From contig JACCGJ010012949.1 in assembly GCA_013407085.1 (NCBI GenBank), positions 62,001 to 126,000 on the forward strand: a stretch of 64,000 nt of DNA, in the 5' to 3' direction. The notes beneath the pieces were generated by a model. The model made no database searches. It was not told where the DNA came from and worked only from the letters and a program-made list of their open reading frames with translations. The position numbers were made by a program, and so were the translations under genes. Positions 19,932-31,640 of the stretch are shown in pieces. The first letter of the stretch is position 1, and every line of letters begins with the position of its first letter. This DNA is from Atriophallophorus winterbourni (lineage: Eukaryota; Platyhelminthes; Trematoda; Plagiorchiida; Microphallidae).

Positions 19932-21588
19932 GTGATAAAATTACCCCGAATATACTCAAGCATTGTGCACAATCTCTATGCGGACCTCTTACTCAGTTAT
20001 TCTGCGAATCGTTGTCGCAAAAAGTCATACCGACTGAATGGAAATCTGGTATAATCTCCCCGATTTTCAAAGGCGGGGTGCGTTCGGAGCCCGCAAATTA
20101 CAGACCTGTTACGTTGTTGTCCGCCGTATCCAAGGTACTCGAAAGGATCTTGGCAAAAAACTGAGCAAATACCTTGAGGAAAATAAGCTATTTTCGGGAG
20201 CCCAACACGGTTTTAGAAGGGGATACTCCTGCCTTACTAACCTTCTCCTCACCCTTGACGACTGGACTCGAGCAGTGGATGCTGGGGATACTATCCATGT
20301 ATGTTACCTCGATATGTCGAAAGCATTTGACCGTGTAAACCACAGTATTCTCTTGCAGAAGCTGGAACGTTGTGGTATCACTGGCAGTCTGTTAGCATGG
20401 TTAGAAAATTACCTGACTGATCGGTTTGTTCAAGTCTCTGTGGACGGTGCTCTATCGAAGTCGGTAGCCGTGACAAGTGGAGTGCCTCAGGGATCCGTCC
20501 TCGGACCAATCCTCTTCGCGCTTTATGCTAATGACATACCAGCTCTCATCAAATGCAAGATCGTACTGTTCGCGGACGATATAAAAGTTTGGTCTAAGAT
20601 AAGTAAGTCGGAGGACTGCGAACTGCTCCAGAAGGATCTGGACAACCTCCAGGCTTAGTCCCTAAAAAATCGCATATTTTTCAATTTCCAAAAGTGTCAC
20701 ATGTTAAACATTGGCAAATATGTGGAGTACCAGTATTTTCTTGGAACACACAGCCTCTCGTGGACCATGGAACAAAGGGACTTGGGTGTGTTAATAAGCA
20801 ACACCCTAGGGATGTCGAGCCACTGCAACTACGTCTATCGCAAAACATCACAGAAATTGTCACTCCTAAAGAGAATTTTCGGTAGGTTCTCAAAACAGAC
20901 AATTCCCTGTATTATAAATACGTATATCAGGCCCACGATGGAATATGCGGTTCAAGCATGGTCGCCATGGCTTAAAAAAGATGTTGCGACTTTGCAACGA
21001 ATATATCATCGAGCTACCAAACTTGTCACTGGACTCAGCCGGAAACCCTACAATGAGCGAATCAAAACGCTGAATTTATTTGATTATCCACGTCGTCGTC
21101 TCCGAGGGGATTTGATTCTGGTTTACAATATTTTGAATACTGAAAATCACCCTCTACAATGCTTATTGAATCTACGGAGCTCGCATAATACAAGAGCTCA
21201 CACATTTACTCTAACTGTCCCTCACTCGAGACTAAACTGCAGACGACATTTTTTTGCCGTGCGAGTTTGTTTTACTTGGAACAATCTGCCAGATAATGTT
21301 GTGAACTCACCAAACCAGCAAACTTTCAAGAGAAGCCTTGATGCCTATTTGACCCTAAACCCGTGCATTGAAGAAAACTATACATCTTAACACCATACAC
21401 CTACATTTGTTATCCCACCAATCGAAAACAATTTCTGCCCTTGGATATTTACTTGATTTTTGAACTGCCCAGTAAGCAATCTAATCCCATTTTTGCTTGT
21501 TATATTATTCGTTGTTGTCATATTATTCTGTGGTTTTTTGTAAAGCTATATGCTTTTTAGACCATTAAAATTGAATTGAATTGAATTG
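19932..21588 (+). mobile_element. CR1-B, 5'-truncated CR1-like element inserted in RTE
   Basis: Begins within the RT (DKITPNILKHC, the motif before the polymerase core) and runs to a 3' tail of four AATTG repeats at 21570-21588. The coding sequence is broken near 20075, where KSGIISPIFKGG loses frame, and by a TAG at 20656. Readable parts: 20038-20658 with AQHGFRRGYSCLTNLLLTLD, SKAFDRVNHSILLQKLERCG (motif A), TSGVPQGSVLGPILFALYAN (motif B) and VLFADDIKVW (motif C); and 20701-21390, the C-terminal region ending in a normal stop. This CR1 family is distinct from A, C, D and E. Confidence 0.85.
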
Positions 21589-23506
21589 AAAACCTGGCAT
21601 CTCATAGAAGACAGAAAAGATATAAGGAAACGCATGCTGAGCAACAAACTTTCTATTGAAAGGAATGCAATCACTGAAGAGTATAGAATGAAAGATAAAG
21701 AGCTTAAAAAATCAACGTGGAAGGACAAGAGACGGTATGTGGAACATCTGACACAACAAGCAGAAGAGGCGTGCCGAATGAATGATTTGAGAACGTTATA
21801 TCAGATTAATCGAAAGCTCTGCAATCGTAGACAGGCAAACAATCAACAAGTGAGGACCCTGGGTGGAGATGTAATAACTGATGCGAAAGAAGAGTTAGCC
21901 AGATGGCGAGAACATTTCGAGCTCATTCTAAACCGCCCACCGCCCCAAACCAACGTCGATATACCTGAGGCAACTACAGACCTCGACGTCAACACAGACC
22001 CCATCAGCCTCCAAGAGGTGCAATTTGCTATCCAGAGGTTGAAAAATGGGAAGGCACCATGTGACGATGGAGTGTATGCCGAACTGCTCAAGGCGGAAAC
22101 CGAAGAGACACCGAAATTTTTGCGAGACCTATTCCAGAACATCTGGGATACTGAGCAGATACCGGACGCCTGGCGTACAGGTACTATAATCAAACTTCCG
22201 AAGAAAGGTGACTTGAGCTACTGCACCAATTGGCGAGGTATTACGCTTCTATCAGTCACGAGCAAAGTATTCTGCCCCATCAATCTCCGACGTGTCTCCA
22301 ATGCAGTTACGACAAGAGCAAGCCGGGTTCAGGAAAGGAAAATCTTGCATTGACCAAATCTTTGTCCTCCGTCAGATCCTGGAGCAGACACATGAATGGA
22401 ATGCAGAGCTATGTGTGGCCTACATCGACTTCCAGAAGGCTTTCGATAGCGTTCACCGACCAGTGTTATGGAAAATCCTCCGTCATTATGGTATATAATC
22501 AAAGATAGTAAATCTCATAAAAACCTTTTATGAGAAGTTTGAATGCCAAGTCGCTCACAATGGAATGCTCACTGAGAAGTTCGAGGTTCGTACGGGAGTG
22601 AGGCAAGGATGTATCCTCTCACCGATACTCTTCTCCCTAACAATAGACTGGATTATGAGACAGGTGACCGATGGCAGGGCAGCAGGCATTCCATGGACCC
22701 CAGCGGGACCGCTAGAAGACCTGGACTATGCGGATGATGTTGCCCTCTTGGCGTGCAAGATCAGTGACATCCAGAGCAAGAGCGATCGACTATCCGAAAT
22801 TGGCAAGACGGTGGGTTTAGAAATTAACGCTGGCAAATCGGAGGTCATGCGGAAGAATGTTCCGGAGCAACCACCAGTGTTCGTGGACGGTCAACCGCTC
22901 AGTGAGGTTACAGATACAGTCTACCTTGGAGCAAACTGACTGTAAATGGTGACTGTAAAGATGAGGTCGGGAGAAGGATCGGGAAGGCGAACCAAGCATT
23001 CTGCATGCTGAATTCCATTTGGAAATCCTCCGCTCTCAGCATTAACACGAAGATCAGACTCTTCAAGAGCAACGTTCTGAGTGTGTTGTTGTATGCATCG
23101 GAATGCTGGAAGACGACCGCTGAATGAACGTGTTTCAAACTAAGTGCTTGAGAAGGATTCTACGGATTTTTTGGCCACACACCATTTCGAGTGAAGAGCT
23201 CCTGAGAAAAACTGGTCTGGAGGTGGTATCTACCGTAGTCAAAAGACGACGGTGGAGATGGTTCGGTCATGTCTGCAGGATGGATCCCAGTTCGCATACG
23301 AAGGTAGCCATTCACTGGCGTCCGCAAGGTAAACGAAAAAGGGGACGGCCCAAGGAAACTTGGCGCAGAACGATGGAACGCGAACTGCATGCACAAGGAT
23401 TCACGGTGCAGACGGCAACGGAAGCAGCGGCAGACCGGAACCACTGGCGTGAAGTTGTCTTCGCCTCATGTGCCACCCGGCACGAAGAGGAGTGAGTGAG
23501 TGAGTG
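21589..23506 (+). pseudogene. RTE-like reverse transcriptase, main piece
   Basis: RT of the RTE clade in at least four frames. 21589-22353 holds the N-terminal RT region (FAIQRLKNGKAPCDDGVYAE, WRTGTIIKLPKKGD, NWRGITLLSVTSKVF). 22292-22498 has QAGFRKGKSCIDQIFVLRQI and VAYIDFQKAFDSVHRPVLW (motif A). 22565-22939 has VRTGVRQGCILSPILFSL (motif B) and LDYADDVALLA (motif C). 23124-23495 is the tail with GKRKRGRPKETWRR. The 3' end is a TGAG tetranucleotide tail at about 23487-23506, as in RTE. Several frameshifts and a stop near 23125 inactivate it. Confidence 0.88.
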
Positions 23507-23857
23507 ATACTAGTTAGAACATTGAGACGCGTCCTTTGAGCGAACACACGCTTCGATTGCGCACAAATCTTATTACAATCGGACCGAAAGACATCCTTCT
23601 TAATATTTCACATTAAGCTTCACAGTAAATAAATGCTGAAACGTGAACAATGGATAATATCGATATCAAGTATTTAAGGCAAATAAAATGTCATGTGATT
23701 TTGCTTAAATTGTTGCGATCAATGTCGATGTTCAAGATTCAAGATTTATGGTTGAAAAAGCAATTAACTTTACAATAACCACAGGGTGGAAATATAGGTA
23801 CAAATGTATACATATAAGTATAAATAAAATCAAAATCAATGGGACAATGATAGCTTA

Positions 23858-25060
23858 TTAATAGTTTGGGGAAAAATTCGGATTAGCTCTCATATAATCG
23901 TCAAGTTTTGATTTGAATATAGATAAGCTGTTTGAGCTTACCAAATCGGAAGGTAGGGAATTCCAAGCAAAGCACACACGTACCGAATAAAAATACCTGC
24001 GGCAGTTCCGTTTGGAATGTGGTATTTCCAACTTGCAACCATGGCCACGGCTGTTGCTGGAAGTTCGAAGGTGGAATAATATATCCAGGGGGTGGGAAAC
24101 AGTAGTTAGTATTTTGTATGCGAGGATGAGATCACCTCGCATTCTCCTTTGTGCAAGTGTCCTCATTTCCAGTTGTCTGAGTCGCCTGGCGAATGACATA
24201 TTTTCGAGACCAATGACAAGCTTAGAAGCTCTCCGGTATATGCGATCCAGGAGTAAGATGTCTTTTTGGAGCCATGGTGTCCAGGCTTGTGCGGCATAAT
24301 CTAGAACCGGGTGTATATATGTATTCAGCATGAGAGGAAAACACCCCGGGGAAAAACGTCCAAATATCCGCCGTAGCATGCCGAGCAGCCGAGACGCGCA
24401 TTTGTAAACGGTTTCGCATTGTAGACCATTTTTCAAACTGCCGCAAATCCAGACACCAAGGTCCTTTTCTTTTTCGGTGTACTCCAGGTTAATGTCGCCG
24501 AGCTTGTATGGATAGGAAAAGCCAAGGTCACGACCAATCTGAATCATCTTCGACTTTTGCATATTCAATGACAGTTTATTTTCAGATGACCAGTTGAACA
24601 AAGCACTCAAATCGTTTTGCAGCAAGATACAATCGTCAGCATTTCTGATTTGCCTCCATACTTTTATATCGTCAGCAAACAAAACCATCTTACTATCATT
24701 TGGTAGTGGTATATCGTTCATATAGACTAGAAACAGTATTGGTCCAAGCAATGAGCCTTGTGGAACTCCGCTAGTGACATCGATGTTCTTCGATAATAGG
24801 CCGTCCACACGAACTCGGATGTGTCTGTTGCTGAGGTAATCTCTTAGCAATTCGTATAGTCTTCCAACAACACCGTGTTTCTTTAGCTTGTTCAAGAGTA
24901 AATTGTGATCAACTCTGTCGAACGCTTTAGAAATGTCCAGGTAGCACGTATGAATACAGCCCCCCGCATCTACAATCTTCGTCCAATCGTCTAAGCTTGT
25001 CAGCAAATTTGTTAGACAAGAGCGATTTCTGCGAAATCCATGTTGGGCAACTGCCAAAAG
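23858..25060 (-). pseudogene. CR1-C ORF2, distal RT half
   Basis: An open frame from the MULE target site to a normal stop at 23858: AQHGFRRNRSCLTNLLTSLD, SKAFDRVDHNLLLNKL (motif A), TSGVPQGSLLGPILFLVYMN (motif B) and MVLFADDIKVW (motif C), then the long C-terminal region ending NFSPNY. It has no internal stop or frameshift. The upstream half continues at 28427 on the other side of the MULE. Codons 5' of 25060 in the same frame belong to the MULE end. Confidence 0.88.
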
Positions 25061-25225
25061 GGCGTCCGTTACAATCACTTTCCACGGGCACGAAGTATAT
25101 ATTAGCTGACCAATCAGAATCCGTTCAAGGGGCACGAATCAGAATGCGTTTATTTTTAAGCAAATCATGGCATCTGGCCGTCCTTTAAAAAGCGCTGCAT
25201 AGCCTACACGCAGCATATTTTGACG

Positions 25226-25902
25226 ATGTCGCTAGTTCAGGTTTTTGCAAAAATTTTCGGAACCGTAGCCGACCCCATACAATTTGAATCCATAGTTGAA
25301 GCAGCAGGTGCTATTTCCAGGTTTCAAAGCTCTACTGGTTCATCGTATTGCATTCGGAGCACAGCACCAAATGCCAGGTTTGTGTTAGCTTAACTTTGAT
25401 AGTTTGCAGATCCCGGACTTACGAATGCGTAAAAGCTGGACGACACCGGCTATCTTCCCGAGGAATTCGTCGAACGCAATCCCGTAAGATCGGATGTGGG
25501 TCAAGAATGCTCATCTCAAGGTTGCCTAGTGAAAGGTTTGGTGTCACTCGAGTTTCCTCGGCGCACAACCATCCCATTAGTTTATTAATGGCTAAATACG
25601 AACCGACTCATAGGCGCCTCTCACTGGACGAGATGTCAACGATAACCCCTTGGTTGTTGAACAATACTCCATCGTTCAACATATGCAATTATATTCGAAC
25701 GCAGATAGGGAAATACGTCACGCCGTGTGACGTAAGAAACATGCGATGGAAGCTTCTGGCGAGTCGCAAAACCACAAGTTCTTTATACGACTTGAGCTCC
25801 CAGCTCAATACATCTGGCCGTTGTTCTATGGAAACTAATGCTGAGAGCAATCTCACTCATTTTATATTTATGACAGAATCTAACGTGGGTGATGACGATT
25901 GA
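25226..25902 (+). pseudogene. FAR1/MULE transposase, deletion derivative with a 32-base intron
   Basis: Exon 1 starts at ATG 25226 (MSLVQVFAKIFG) and ends at 25377. A 32-base GT...AG intron (25378-25409) follows, then exon 2 begins SRTYECVKAGRH. The cysteine pairs and HNHPIS match a FAR1/WRKY-GCM1-type zinc-binding domain. The reading then jumps from FIFMT to ESNVGDDD and stops at 25902. Comparison with copy 2 shows that the whole DDE catalytic domain was deleted, with the junction at GAATCT. The frame before the deletion is intact here, while copy 2 has a frameshift. Confidence 0.82.
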
Positions 25903-26993
25903 AGATGAAATACTTGTCGATTTGGATGCGTCCCAGAATTTGTAATCAATAAAAATTTATCTCTTTCCAAGCGTACTTTTTAACCATTATTTTAATGGCA
26001 TTGCCCTGAACGAGTATACCGGGTCTGCCTATGTATTATTTGTTGATCATTAGCCGCGTTAGTAATGTACTTTTGCTCATGTTGACCGCTGTGTGAAGCG
26101 TCTTAGACAGCGTTAAGTTGAAATGGGTTGCTGGGTGGTTACAGCAATGTTGTAGGCATAGCGACCACTGACCTAGGTCAAAACCATGCTAGTGGGTTAT
26201 TTGGACCAACAACAATAACAAAATATGATGAAGAGGACAGAGGTTCTGCTCTAGCCATTAAAATAACTCAAGGTTAGCTACAAAGTAGTAATCAATGTAA
26301 TGCTTTTAAACCAATATTATATGAACCAAAGTAATGGTTTGCTCACATTTCTGCGCACCACACTGGTTTTTGGCAGTTTCGAGACAGTAAGATTATGTCC
26401 TGTGAGGCTTGTAACAGTGGAAAATAGGCTACAACAGGCGAGGAATCAGTCAAGCTAGAAGCTCATGTTGTGAAATCTAGACATGGGTTTAGAAGAATAC
26501 GACGCTATCAAGTATTGCATGTCTCAGGCCATCCGCACGATCTACACTACACACACACTTTAGAGTATTCATTGTTCTCACAACCAAGATAACACAGAAC
26601 GTCTGAAATGGACCCCTCACGGTCGACAAATTTTTAGAAACATTTCATGCTTTCAGGTGAGAAGGTGTGACAGTTGGGAATAAAATGTTCCGTTTTATTT
26701 TTAAGCTGATTAAGTAGGTGGAGTGCACGCCATTTGAATTCGTCTGGCTGTAACAACGTGTAAACGAAACAAAATATGACTGCGCATTCGGTACAATTGT
26801 TACAGTACAAACGAATACGGATTGTCATCACAATTGACAAGCACATAAATATATTCAATCCATTCTTCTGTCCAATAATTTTCAATCAATTCTAGTGGAT
26901 TATTTATATCAGCAACCGGGTCAGTTCTTTCGGTATCTTCTTCAAAGTTGTGTCATATGTAACGACCATACGTGGTCGATTACGACAATATAC

Positions 26994-27085
26994 TTACCGT
27001 ATTTTTCGGACTATGAATAGTGAATATTCAGAGTGTGAACATTCACTATTCATACATAAGGCGCACCGGAATGTAAGGCTCACTG
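26994..27085 (+). repeat. TA-type (mariner-like) terminal repeat interrupted by a 38-base hairpin
   Basis: TACCGTATTTTTCGGACTAT followed, after a small palindrome (27014-27051), by ATAAGGCGCACC. The joined text is the common mariner/pogo-type terminus seen in many animal genomes (established knowledge). The palindrome arms GAATAGTGAATATTC and GAACATTCACTATTC differ by one base. No matching right end was found nearby. Confidence 0.5.
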
Positions 27086-27140
27086 CCGATTTTTTTCTTG
27101 AATGCTGTGATTCTTGAATCCCATACACTTCATTTGCTTC

Positions 27141-27461
27141 TGTTATGTACTGGGTTCGACAGACAGTTGTGCCTGCTGATCAACTAAATGATACGAGAGA
27201 ACAATCCCACCGAGAAAGGGAAGAGAACAACGCAGGCTAGTTATGAAATAACCAAGTCGAGACTCAGGACACAGGTTCGCAGGTCCTATAGCGGGACAGG
27301 GTCAGTGTTTATATAGAGAACAGTAAGGGGTGTGCGAAGTAAGTGGCAAAGTAGTCCGTCCAAAGTAAGACAACGCATGTTGGGATAAGGACATTGAAGC
27401 TTATGGTTTCAACATGCCACAGCATGCATCCGCACTATTCGGATACGGTCATTACCGATGT
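27141..27461 (-). repeat. dispersed repeat X, copy 2
   Basis: Inverted relative to copy 1 at 151-424 and somewhat longer. It holds the clearer TATA-like box, TCTATATAAACAC on the minus strand near 27310-27325. It abuts a CR1 3' tail at 27462. Confidence 0.5.
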
Positions 27462-27700
27462 CGAGATTCAAGAATTTATGGTCCAAAAATAGACAGATTA
27501 TACACCGCTGTTCGTATATCATGAAACATAGCTTTGCTCCGTTCGTCTATATCTATCAACAATGCAAGTCCGAGAGGATTATTTCTTCATCCACACTTTT
27601 CAGACGACGATTTTGACACTTTCTCCAGAGTGAACAGGGCAAGTCATTCCATACATCTTTTGCACATAAGGTGAGGTCTGCTCTGATACGTATTTATTCC
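27462..27700 (-). mobile_element. CR1 3'-end scrap inside FAR1-MULE-1
   Basis: Starts with GAGATTCAAGAATTTATGG, the reverse of a TCTTGAA-type CR1 tail. The minus strand reads VWNDLPCSLW, typical of CR1 ORF2 C-termini. The upstream limit is vague. Confidence 0.5.
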
Positions 27701-28426
27701 AATATTAACACCATTTCTATCACCTGTAGTCCGTTGAGTCCTAGAAAACTCGCACAATATCATTTGATATTCCACATCTTCAGCGAAACTGCCGTCGGTG
27801 CCTTTATCTGGTGCGCATTTATTTTCTTATAGAACTCATTACCGTCGGGTGTTGTGCATTTACCTATTGAAAGGATTTTCAGGAGCAAACTTATATATTG
27901 ATGTGAAAAATACAACCTTTCATTCACTTCATATAAAGCTACTTCTGAAGCATCGGACACCCTGAATCTTTAACCATGGTTAAGTTAATCCAGTTAGCAT
28001 GTAATGCAACAGTTACTTTCTAAGCTCTGGAAAAGAAGCTTGGTGATAGGCAGTTTAATATTGGTTGTTTACTATCTCTTCAGGACATCTAGAAAAATTG
28101 CTATCTATGCGATAACTTGTTTGTTTCACATTGGGAATCAACTGTATGCCTGTCAATCTTATATGTTTAACGTGTTTTTAATAAAAAACGAAAAATTTCA
28201 TTTATTGATGAAACGAGGAAAACCTTCACGTCAGATAACACTCAAATTTTACTCGTACGACGGTCAATGCTTATTGGCTGACAGAAATACATACGCCGCA
28301 CGTAATGTCTACTCTTAACTTCTCGGGTTTCTGTAGTAAATCACTTCGAACACACACGCATCACCTGATTGGTTGATGTGCCCTCTCGGGTTTCTATAGG
28401 AGGCAAAAGTGCAAATAACGCACGCC

Positions 28427-29949
28427 GCCAAAAGTTGATTCGTTTCCAGATGTCGCACGATTTCTGCGGTTATTATTCGCTCAAAAACTTTTGATATCGA
28501 AGACAGCAAGGTCACCGGCCTGTAATTTTTAACATCAGAACGGCAACCACATTTGTAAATGGGTATTATTTGTCCCAGTTTCCAGTCTTGTGTCACTACG
28601 CCAGCTTGGAGCAAATTATTAAACATGCAAGATAGAGGTTCAGATAGCTGAGCATGGCAGGTTTTGAGCAGCTTTGGAGTTATCTCGTCTGGTCCTGGAG
28701 ATTTCTTTACGTTTAATTTTCGTAAGTACTGCGCTACCACCATCGGAGTAATCAATACTTCACTCAAGGTCGGTCGGTCAAGTCGAACGATTGGTTCCTG
28801 ATCAGGCTCCATGGATTTCGGCGCAAAAACTCCGGCATAAAAGTCTGCTAACAGGTCAGCGGTCTGATTTATGGATTCTGTGAAGCCGGACGAAGTTTTC
28901 AGGGCAAAGACTCCTGGTTTAATATTTGTTCTATCGTTTACAAGTCTATACAAGAGCTTCGGATTCTGGTGCATCTGAGTAATCAATTGCGATTGGAACG
29001 CTTGTTTATCATCTCGAATTAAGCTGATAACTTTGTTTCTCAGTCGTGTAAATTGTGCCCAAGAATCAGCTGTGTTGGTAGCCTTGTGAAACTCCCACGC
29101 TACTGCCCTTTGTTTCATCCACTTTTTAGTCCTGCTTCGTAGTAAAAATTTATTTCGTTGAGACGTTTTCTTCAAAGCAAACATTGAATGTTCCTCCAAT
29201 ATAGATTTGAGGTGCTGTAAGAGAGATCGCCAATGACTATCCGGATCGGAGTAATCCAGTTGTGCGAAACTAGTTCTTTGTAACTCGTCACACAGTGCAC
29301 GGTAGTTCACCATTCTGACGCATTTTTTCCCGTCACTATTGCGCCTAGCGCTACAAATGTACTCGAATTCTAGGACAACGTGATCGCTTCGTCCGATCGG
29401 CGGTTTATAAACGATATTCTCAATAGCTGTGGGATCTGATGTAAGTATAAGGACCAAGGTAGACGGCTGGTCTGATCCTCTCGTACGAGTGGATCCAAAA
29501 ACGTGGTTATAAAGGGGTGCGTAATCCAAAACGGCTCGAAGTTCATTTTCAAGTGCCTCTGATGGATGATCATTCCGGCTATAGAGCTGGGGAAAGTTGA
29601 AATCCCCCCTTATTAATATTTGAGTATTGTATCGCGTTGTTACATAGCGCAAAGCATTAATCAGTTTATTGTTTAGATCGAGAGTTGCTGTTGGAGAACG
29701 ATAGATCACTTCAATAATGCATTGGTCTCCTGAAGTAAGAGTCAGAGAACACCAAAGTGTGTCAGTGATATCAAGGATCACGTCGTTCATAGCTCTACAG
29801 ATAAACGATTGTTTGAAGTAGAGTGCTGCTCCTCCGCCATCGCCTAAACGGTCACGCCGGAATAGAGAGATGTTGGGCAAAGAGAGTTCATTATCAGACA
29901 ATGAGGCATGGAACCACGTTTCTGTTACTGCAACGATGTCTGGCGCCAT
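28427..29949 (-). pseudogene. CR1-C ORF2, endonuclease and proximal RT half
   Basis: Open from at least 30178 to the MULE junction. It contains IVAVTETWFHASLSD, LWCSLTLTSGDQCIIEVIYR, GDFNFPQLYSRNDHPSE and GRSDHVVLEFEY (catalytic SDH), then the linker and RT N-terminus (KKSPGPDEITPKLLKTC, YRPVTLLSSISKVFERIIT, LETNQLLA). No stop is seen. The first ATG in frame is 29949, but homology extends further upstream without one, so the true start is uncertain. The MULE insertion is the only obvious lesion of ORF2. Confidence 0.87.
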
Positions 29950-30189
29950 TTCATTACAAATCTCGGATAATTCGATTAATTTGTTGAAAAGGCTGTTCGC
30001 GTTTGTATAGATGCACTTAATCGTATTTTTCGTGAGTAATGACGGGGTGTAAACCGAAGTTATTGGTCCGGCTTCTTTGGATGGTAAAACATGTGTGCGT
30101 CTTATTGGTCGCCGACGGCTTGAATCGACAATTAGTTTTCGGTGTGAATTGCTCAGTCCGACTCGATTTGAGCCGGACCTACGACGTTT

Positions 30190-31013
30190 TTTGATGCATT
30201 GATTTCCTCCATTTGGATGGAAACGCTGCTATCCGCTATCTCCAAACGGGAGAGTGTTTGACTTGGTTTGGGTGGGCTAAGTCTAACATCCTTGGGTAAT
30301 GTTCGTTTCCCTTTTGTCCATTCCGACCTTACTATTTCAGCTGGTCAAGAACGTAATCTTCAGAGGTTTCAGGCCATCCCCCTTATAATTTGGCGAAAAA
30401 GGAACTCGAAAAGTGTCTACAACAACGGTATTAGAAATATCGAGAGAACACGCAATGTAGCGCCATTGTTTGAAGTCGTGCTCTACGGTTTCCTGATTCG
30501 ATGCTCTGGAAGTATTTTCTGGTACACCAAGTAGAACTATACTTCGCGATACCGTTTGTTCCATGGCTTTCAAGCTGCCCTTCCTTTCCCACCATGGTAC
30601 ATCGGGATATATGCGGCAGTTTGAGTCGGAATCTGACTTGAGTAGGTATGCATTCAGCAATACGTTCTCGATATCAGCCTCGCATTTTAGTGTTACCTTG
30701 AGCAAGCGAGGTTGACCAATATTAGGTGAAGTTGAATGGCGGTTAGACGAGTCACTTTTTCTGCGTTTACGTGTTCAATTTTCATTAGGTGACAAAGTTC
30801 AGACCATTTCTCGACATCGTGTTTCTGTTTGCTATCAAACAGGCTTTCTTGGGACTCGCTGAGATTCGTACATATCACGTTCAGCGTGTATGGCGTGTTC
30901 TTTTTGCGTATCGGAAAGTCAGGCGTTTTAGAATTAAAAACATTTGTGGCTTGACTTTGTGGGTCGGGTACAGCAGTTTTGGAGTGTACAGCTGAGGTCG
31001 ACCGTAACAGCAT
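30190..31013 (-). pseudogene. CR1-C ORF1, frameshifted
   Basis: ORF1 module: LNVICTNLSESQESLFDSKQ (from 31013), then a frame change near 30705 to VTLKCEADIENVLLNAYLLK, YPDVPWWERKGSLKAMEQTV, RSIVLLGVPENTSRAS and FRVPFSPNYKGDGLKP, ending near 30340 where a short deletion shifts the frame again. It is similar to CR1-A ORF1 and CR1-F. It is presumed to be a nucleic-acid-binding ORF1p of unknown fold. Confidence 0.8.
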
Positions 31014-31030
31014 ATCTCTATAAGAATTTC

Positions 31031-31640
31031 CTAATTCGTTTTAGCTGATTCCAAAACGGGAATAACCATACTTTTTTGCTTTTTTGGCACACGAATAGCC
31101 TTAGCCTTAGATTCCTTCAATGGTGGTTCCGAAATCGCTGTATTGATATGATGGTTTACATCAGTGATCACTTGCGTACTCACATGATTTACCAACATTT
31201 CTTCCACACGTCGAAGGCCCAACTCCAAACCGGCCATTCTATTTTCTAATTTCGCTTCAAAAGTATCGACATCGTGCAAAGATGTAACTCTGCAACGAAC
31301 ACAGACAGCATGCACCTGGAACCATTTCATTATTTAATAATGCTATCGAGTCAGGGGCTAAAGTACGGTCGCATTTACCATGGATTTTACCCATACACAG
31401 AAAACACGTTATTACTTTACACGCCATGGGACTCACCGGTTGTTCGCATGCTTTGCACGTGACTTCGGGACAATTCTGCGTGTCGAGATTCGTCCTATCA
31501 GCTGGGCCGGCCGTGACCATTGTTGCGTTCGCCGGATCCAGGCACTTGGCAATGAGGTCGAGTTGGTTCGATGTCGCTGCCACAGTTTGATCGATCGATT
31601 TTTTAGTCCGTATGTTGGTTCTCGTGATGCGGTCAAACAT
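31031..31640 (-). pseudogene. CR1-C upstream ORF with PHD-like zinc finger
   Basis: Cysteine and histidine pattern CKACEQ, CFLCMGKIHGKCD and CCLC, the C4HC3-like layout of the PHD-type finger found at the N-terminus of many CR1 ORF1 proteins. A frame shift follows near 31270, and a coiled-coil-prone segment (LENRMAGLELGLRRVEEMLV) comes next in the frame ending at 31031. The ORF1 module starts about 18 bases later in a different frame. Confidence 0.78.

Larger units (their letters stand above)
25061..28426 (+). mobile_element. FAR1-MULE-1, Mutator-like transposon inserted in CR1-C
   Basis: The element ends are imperfect inverted repeats: GGCGTCCGTTACAATCACTT on the left, and on the other strand at the right GGCGTGCGTTATTTGCACTT. 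Target duplication GCCAAAAG lies at 25053-25060 and 28427-28434 (8 bp here, 9 bp in the second copy). The transposase starts near the left end and has an internal deletion near 25880. The right 2.2 kb holds no coding region I recognise. It contains a TA-element remnant, repeat X copy 2 and a CR1 3' scrap. Confidence 0.88.

Noticed and set aside
28004..28318. 104-codon frame near the right end of FAR1-MULE-1
   Set aside because: The second copy has frame-breaking differences and an insertion, and there is no domain signature.
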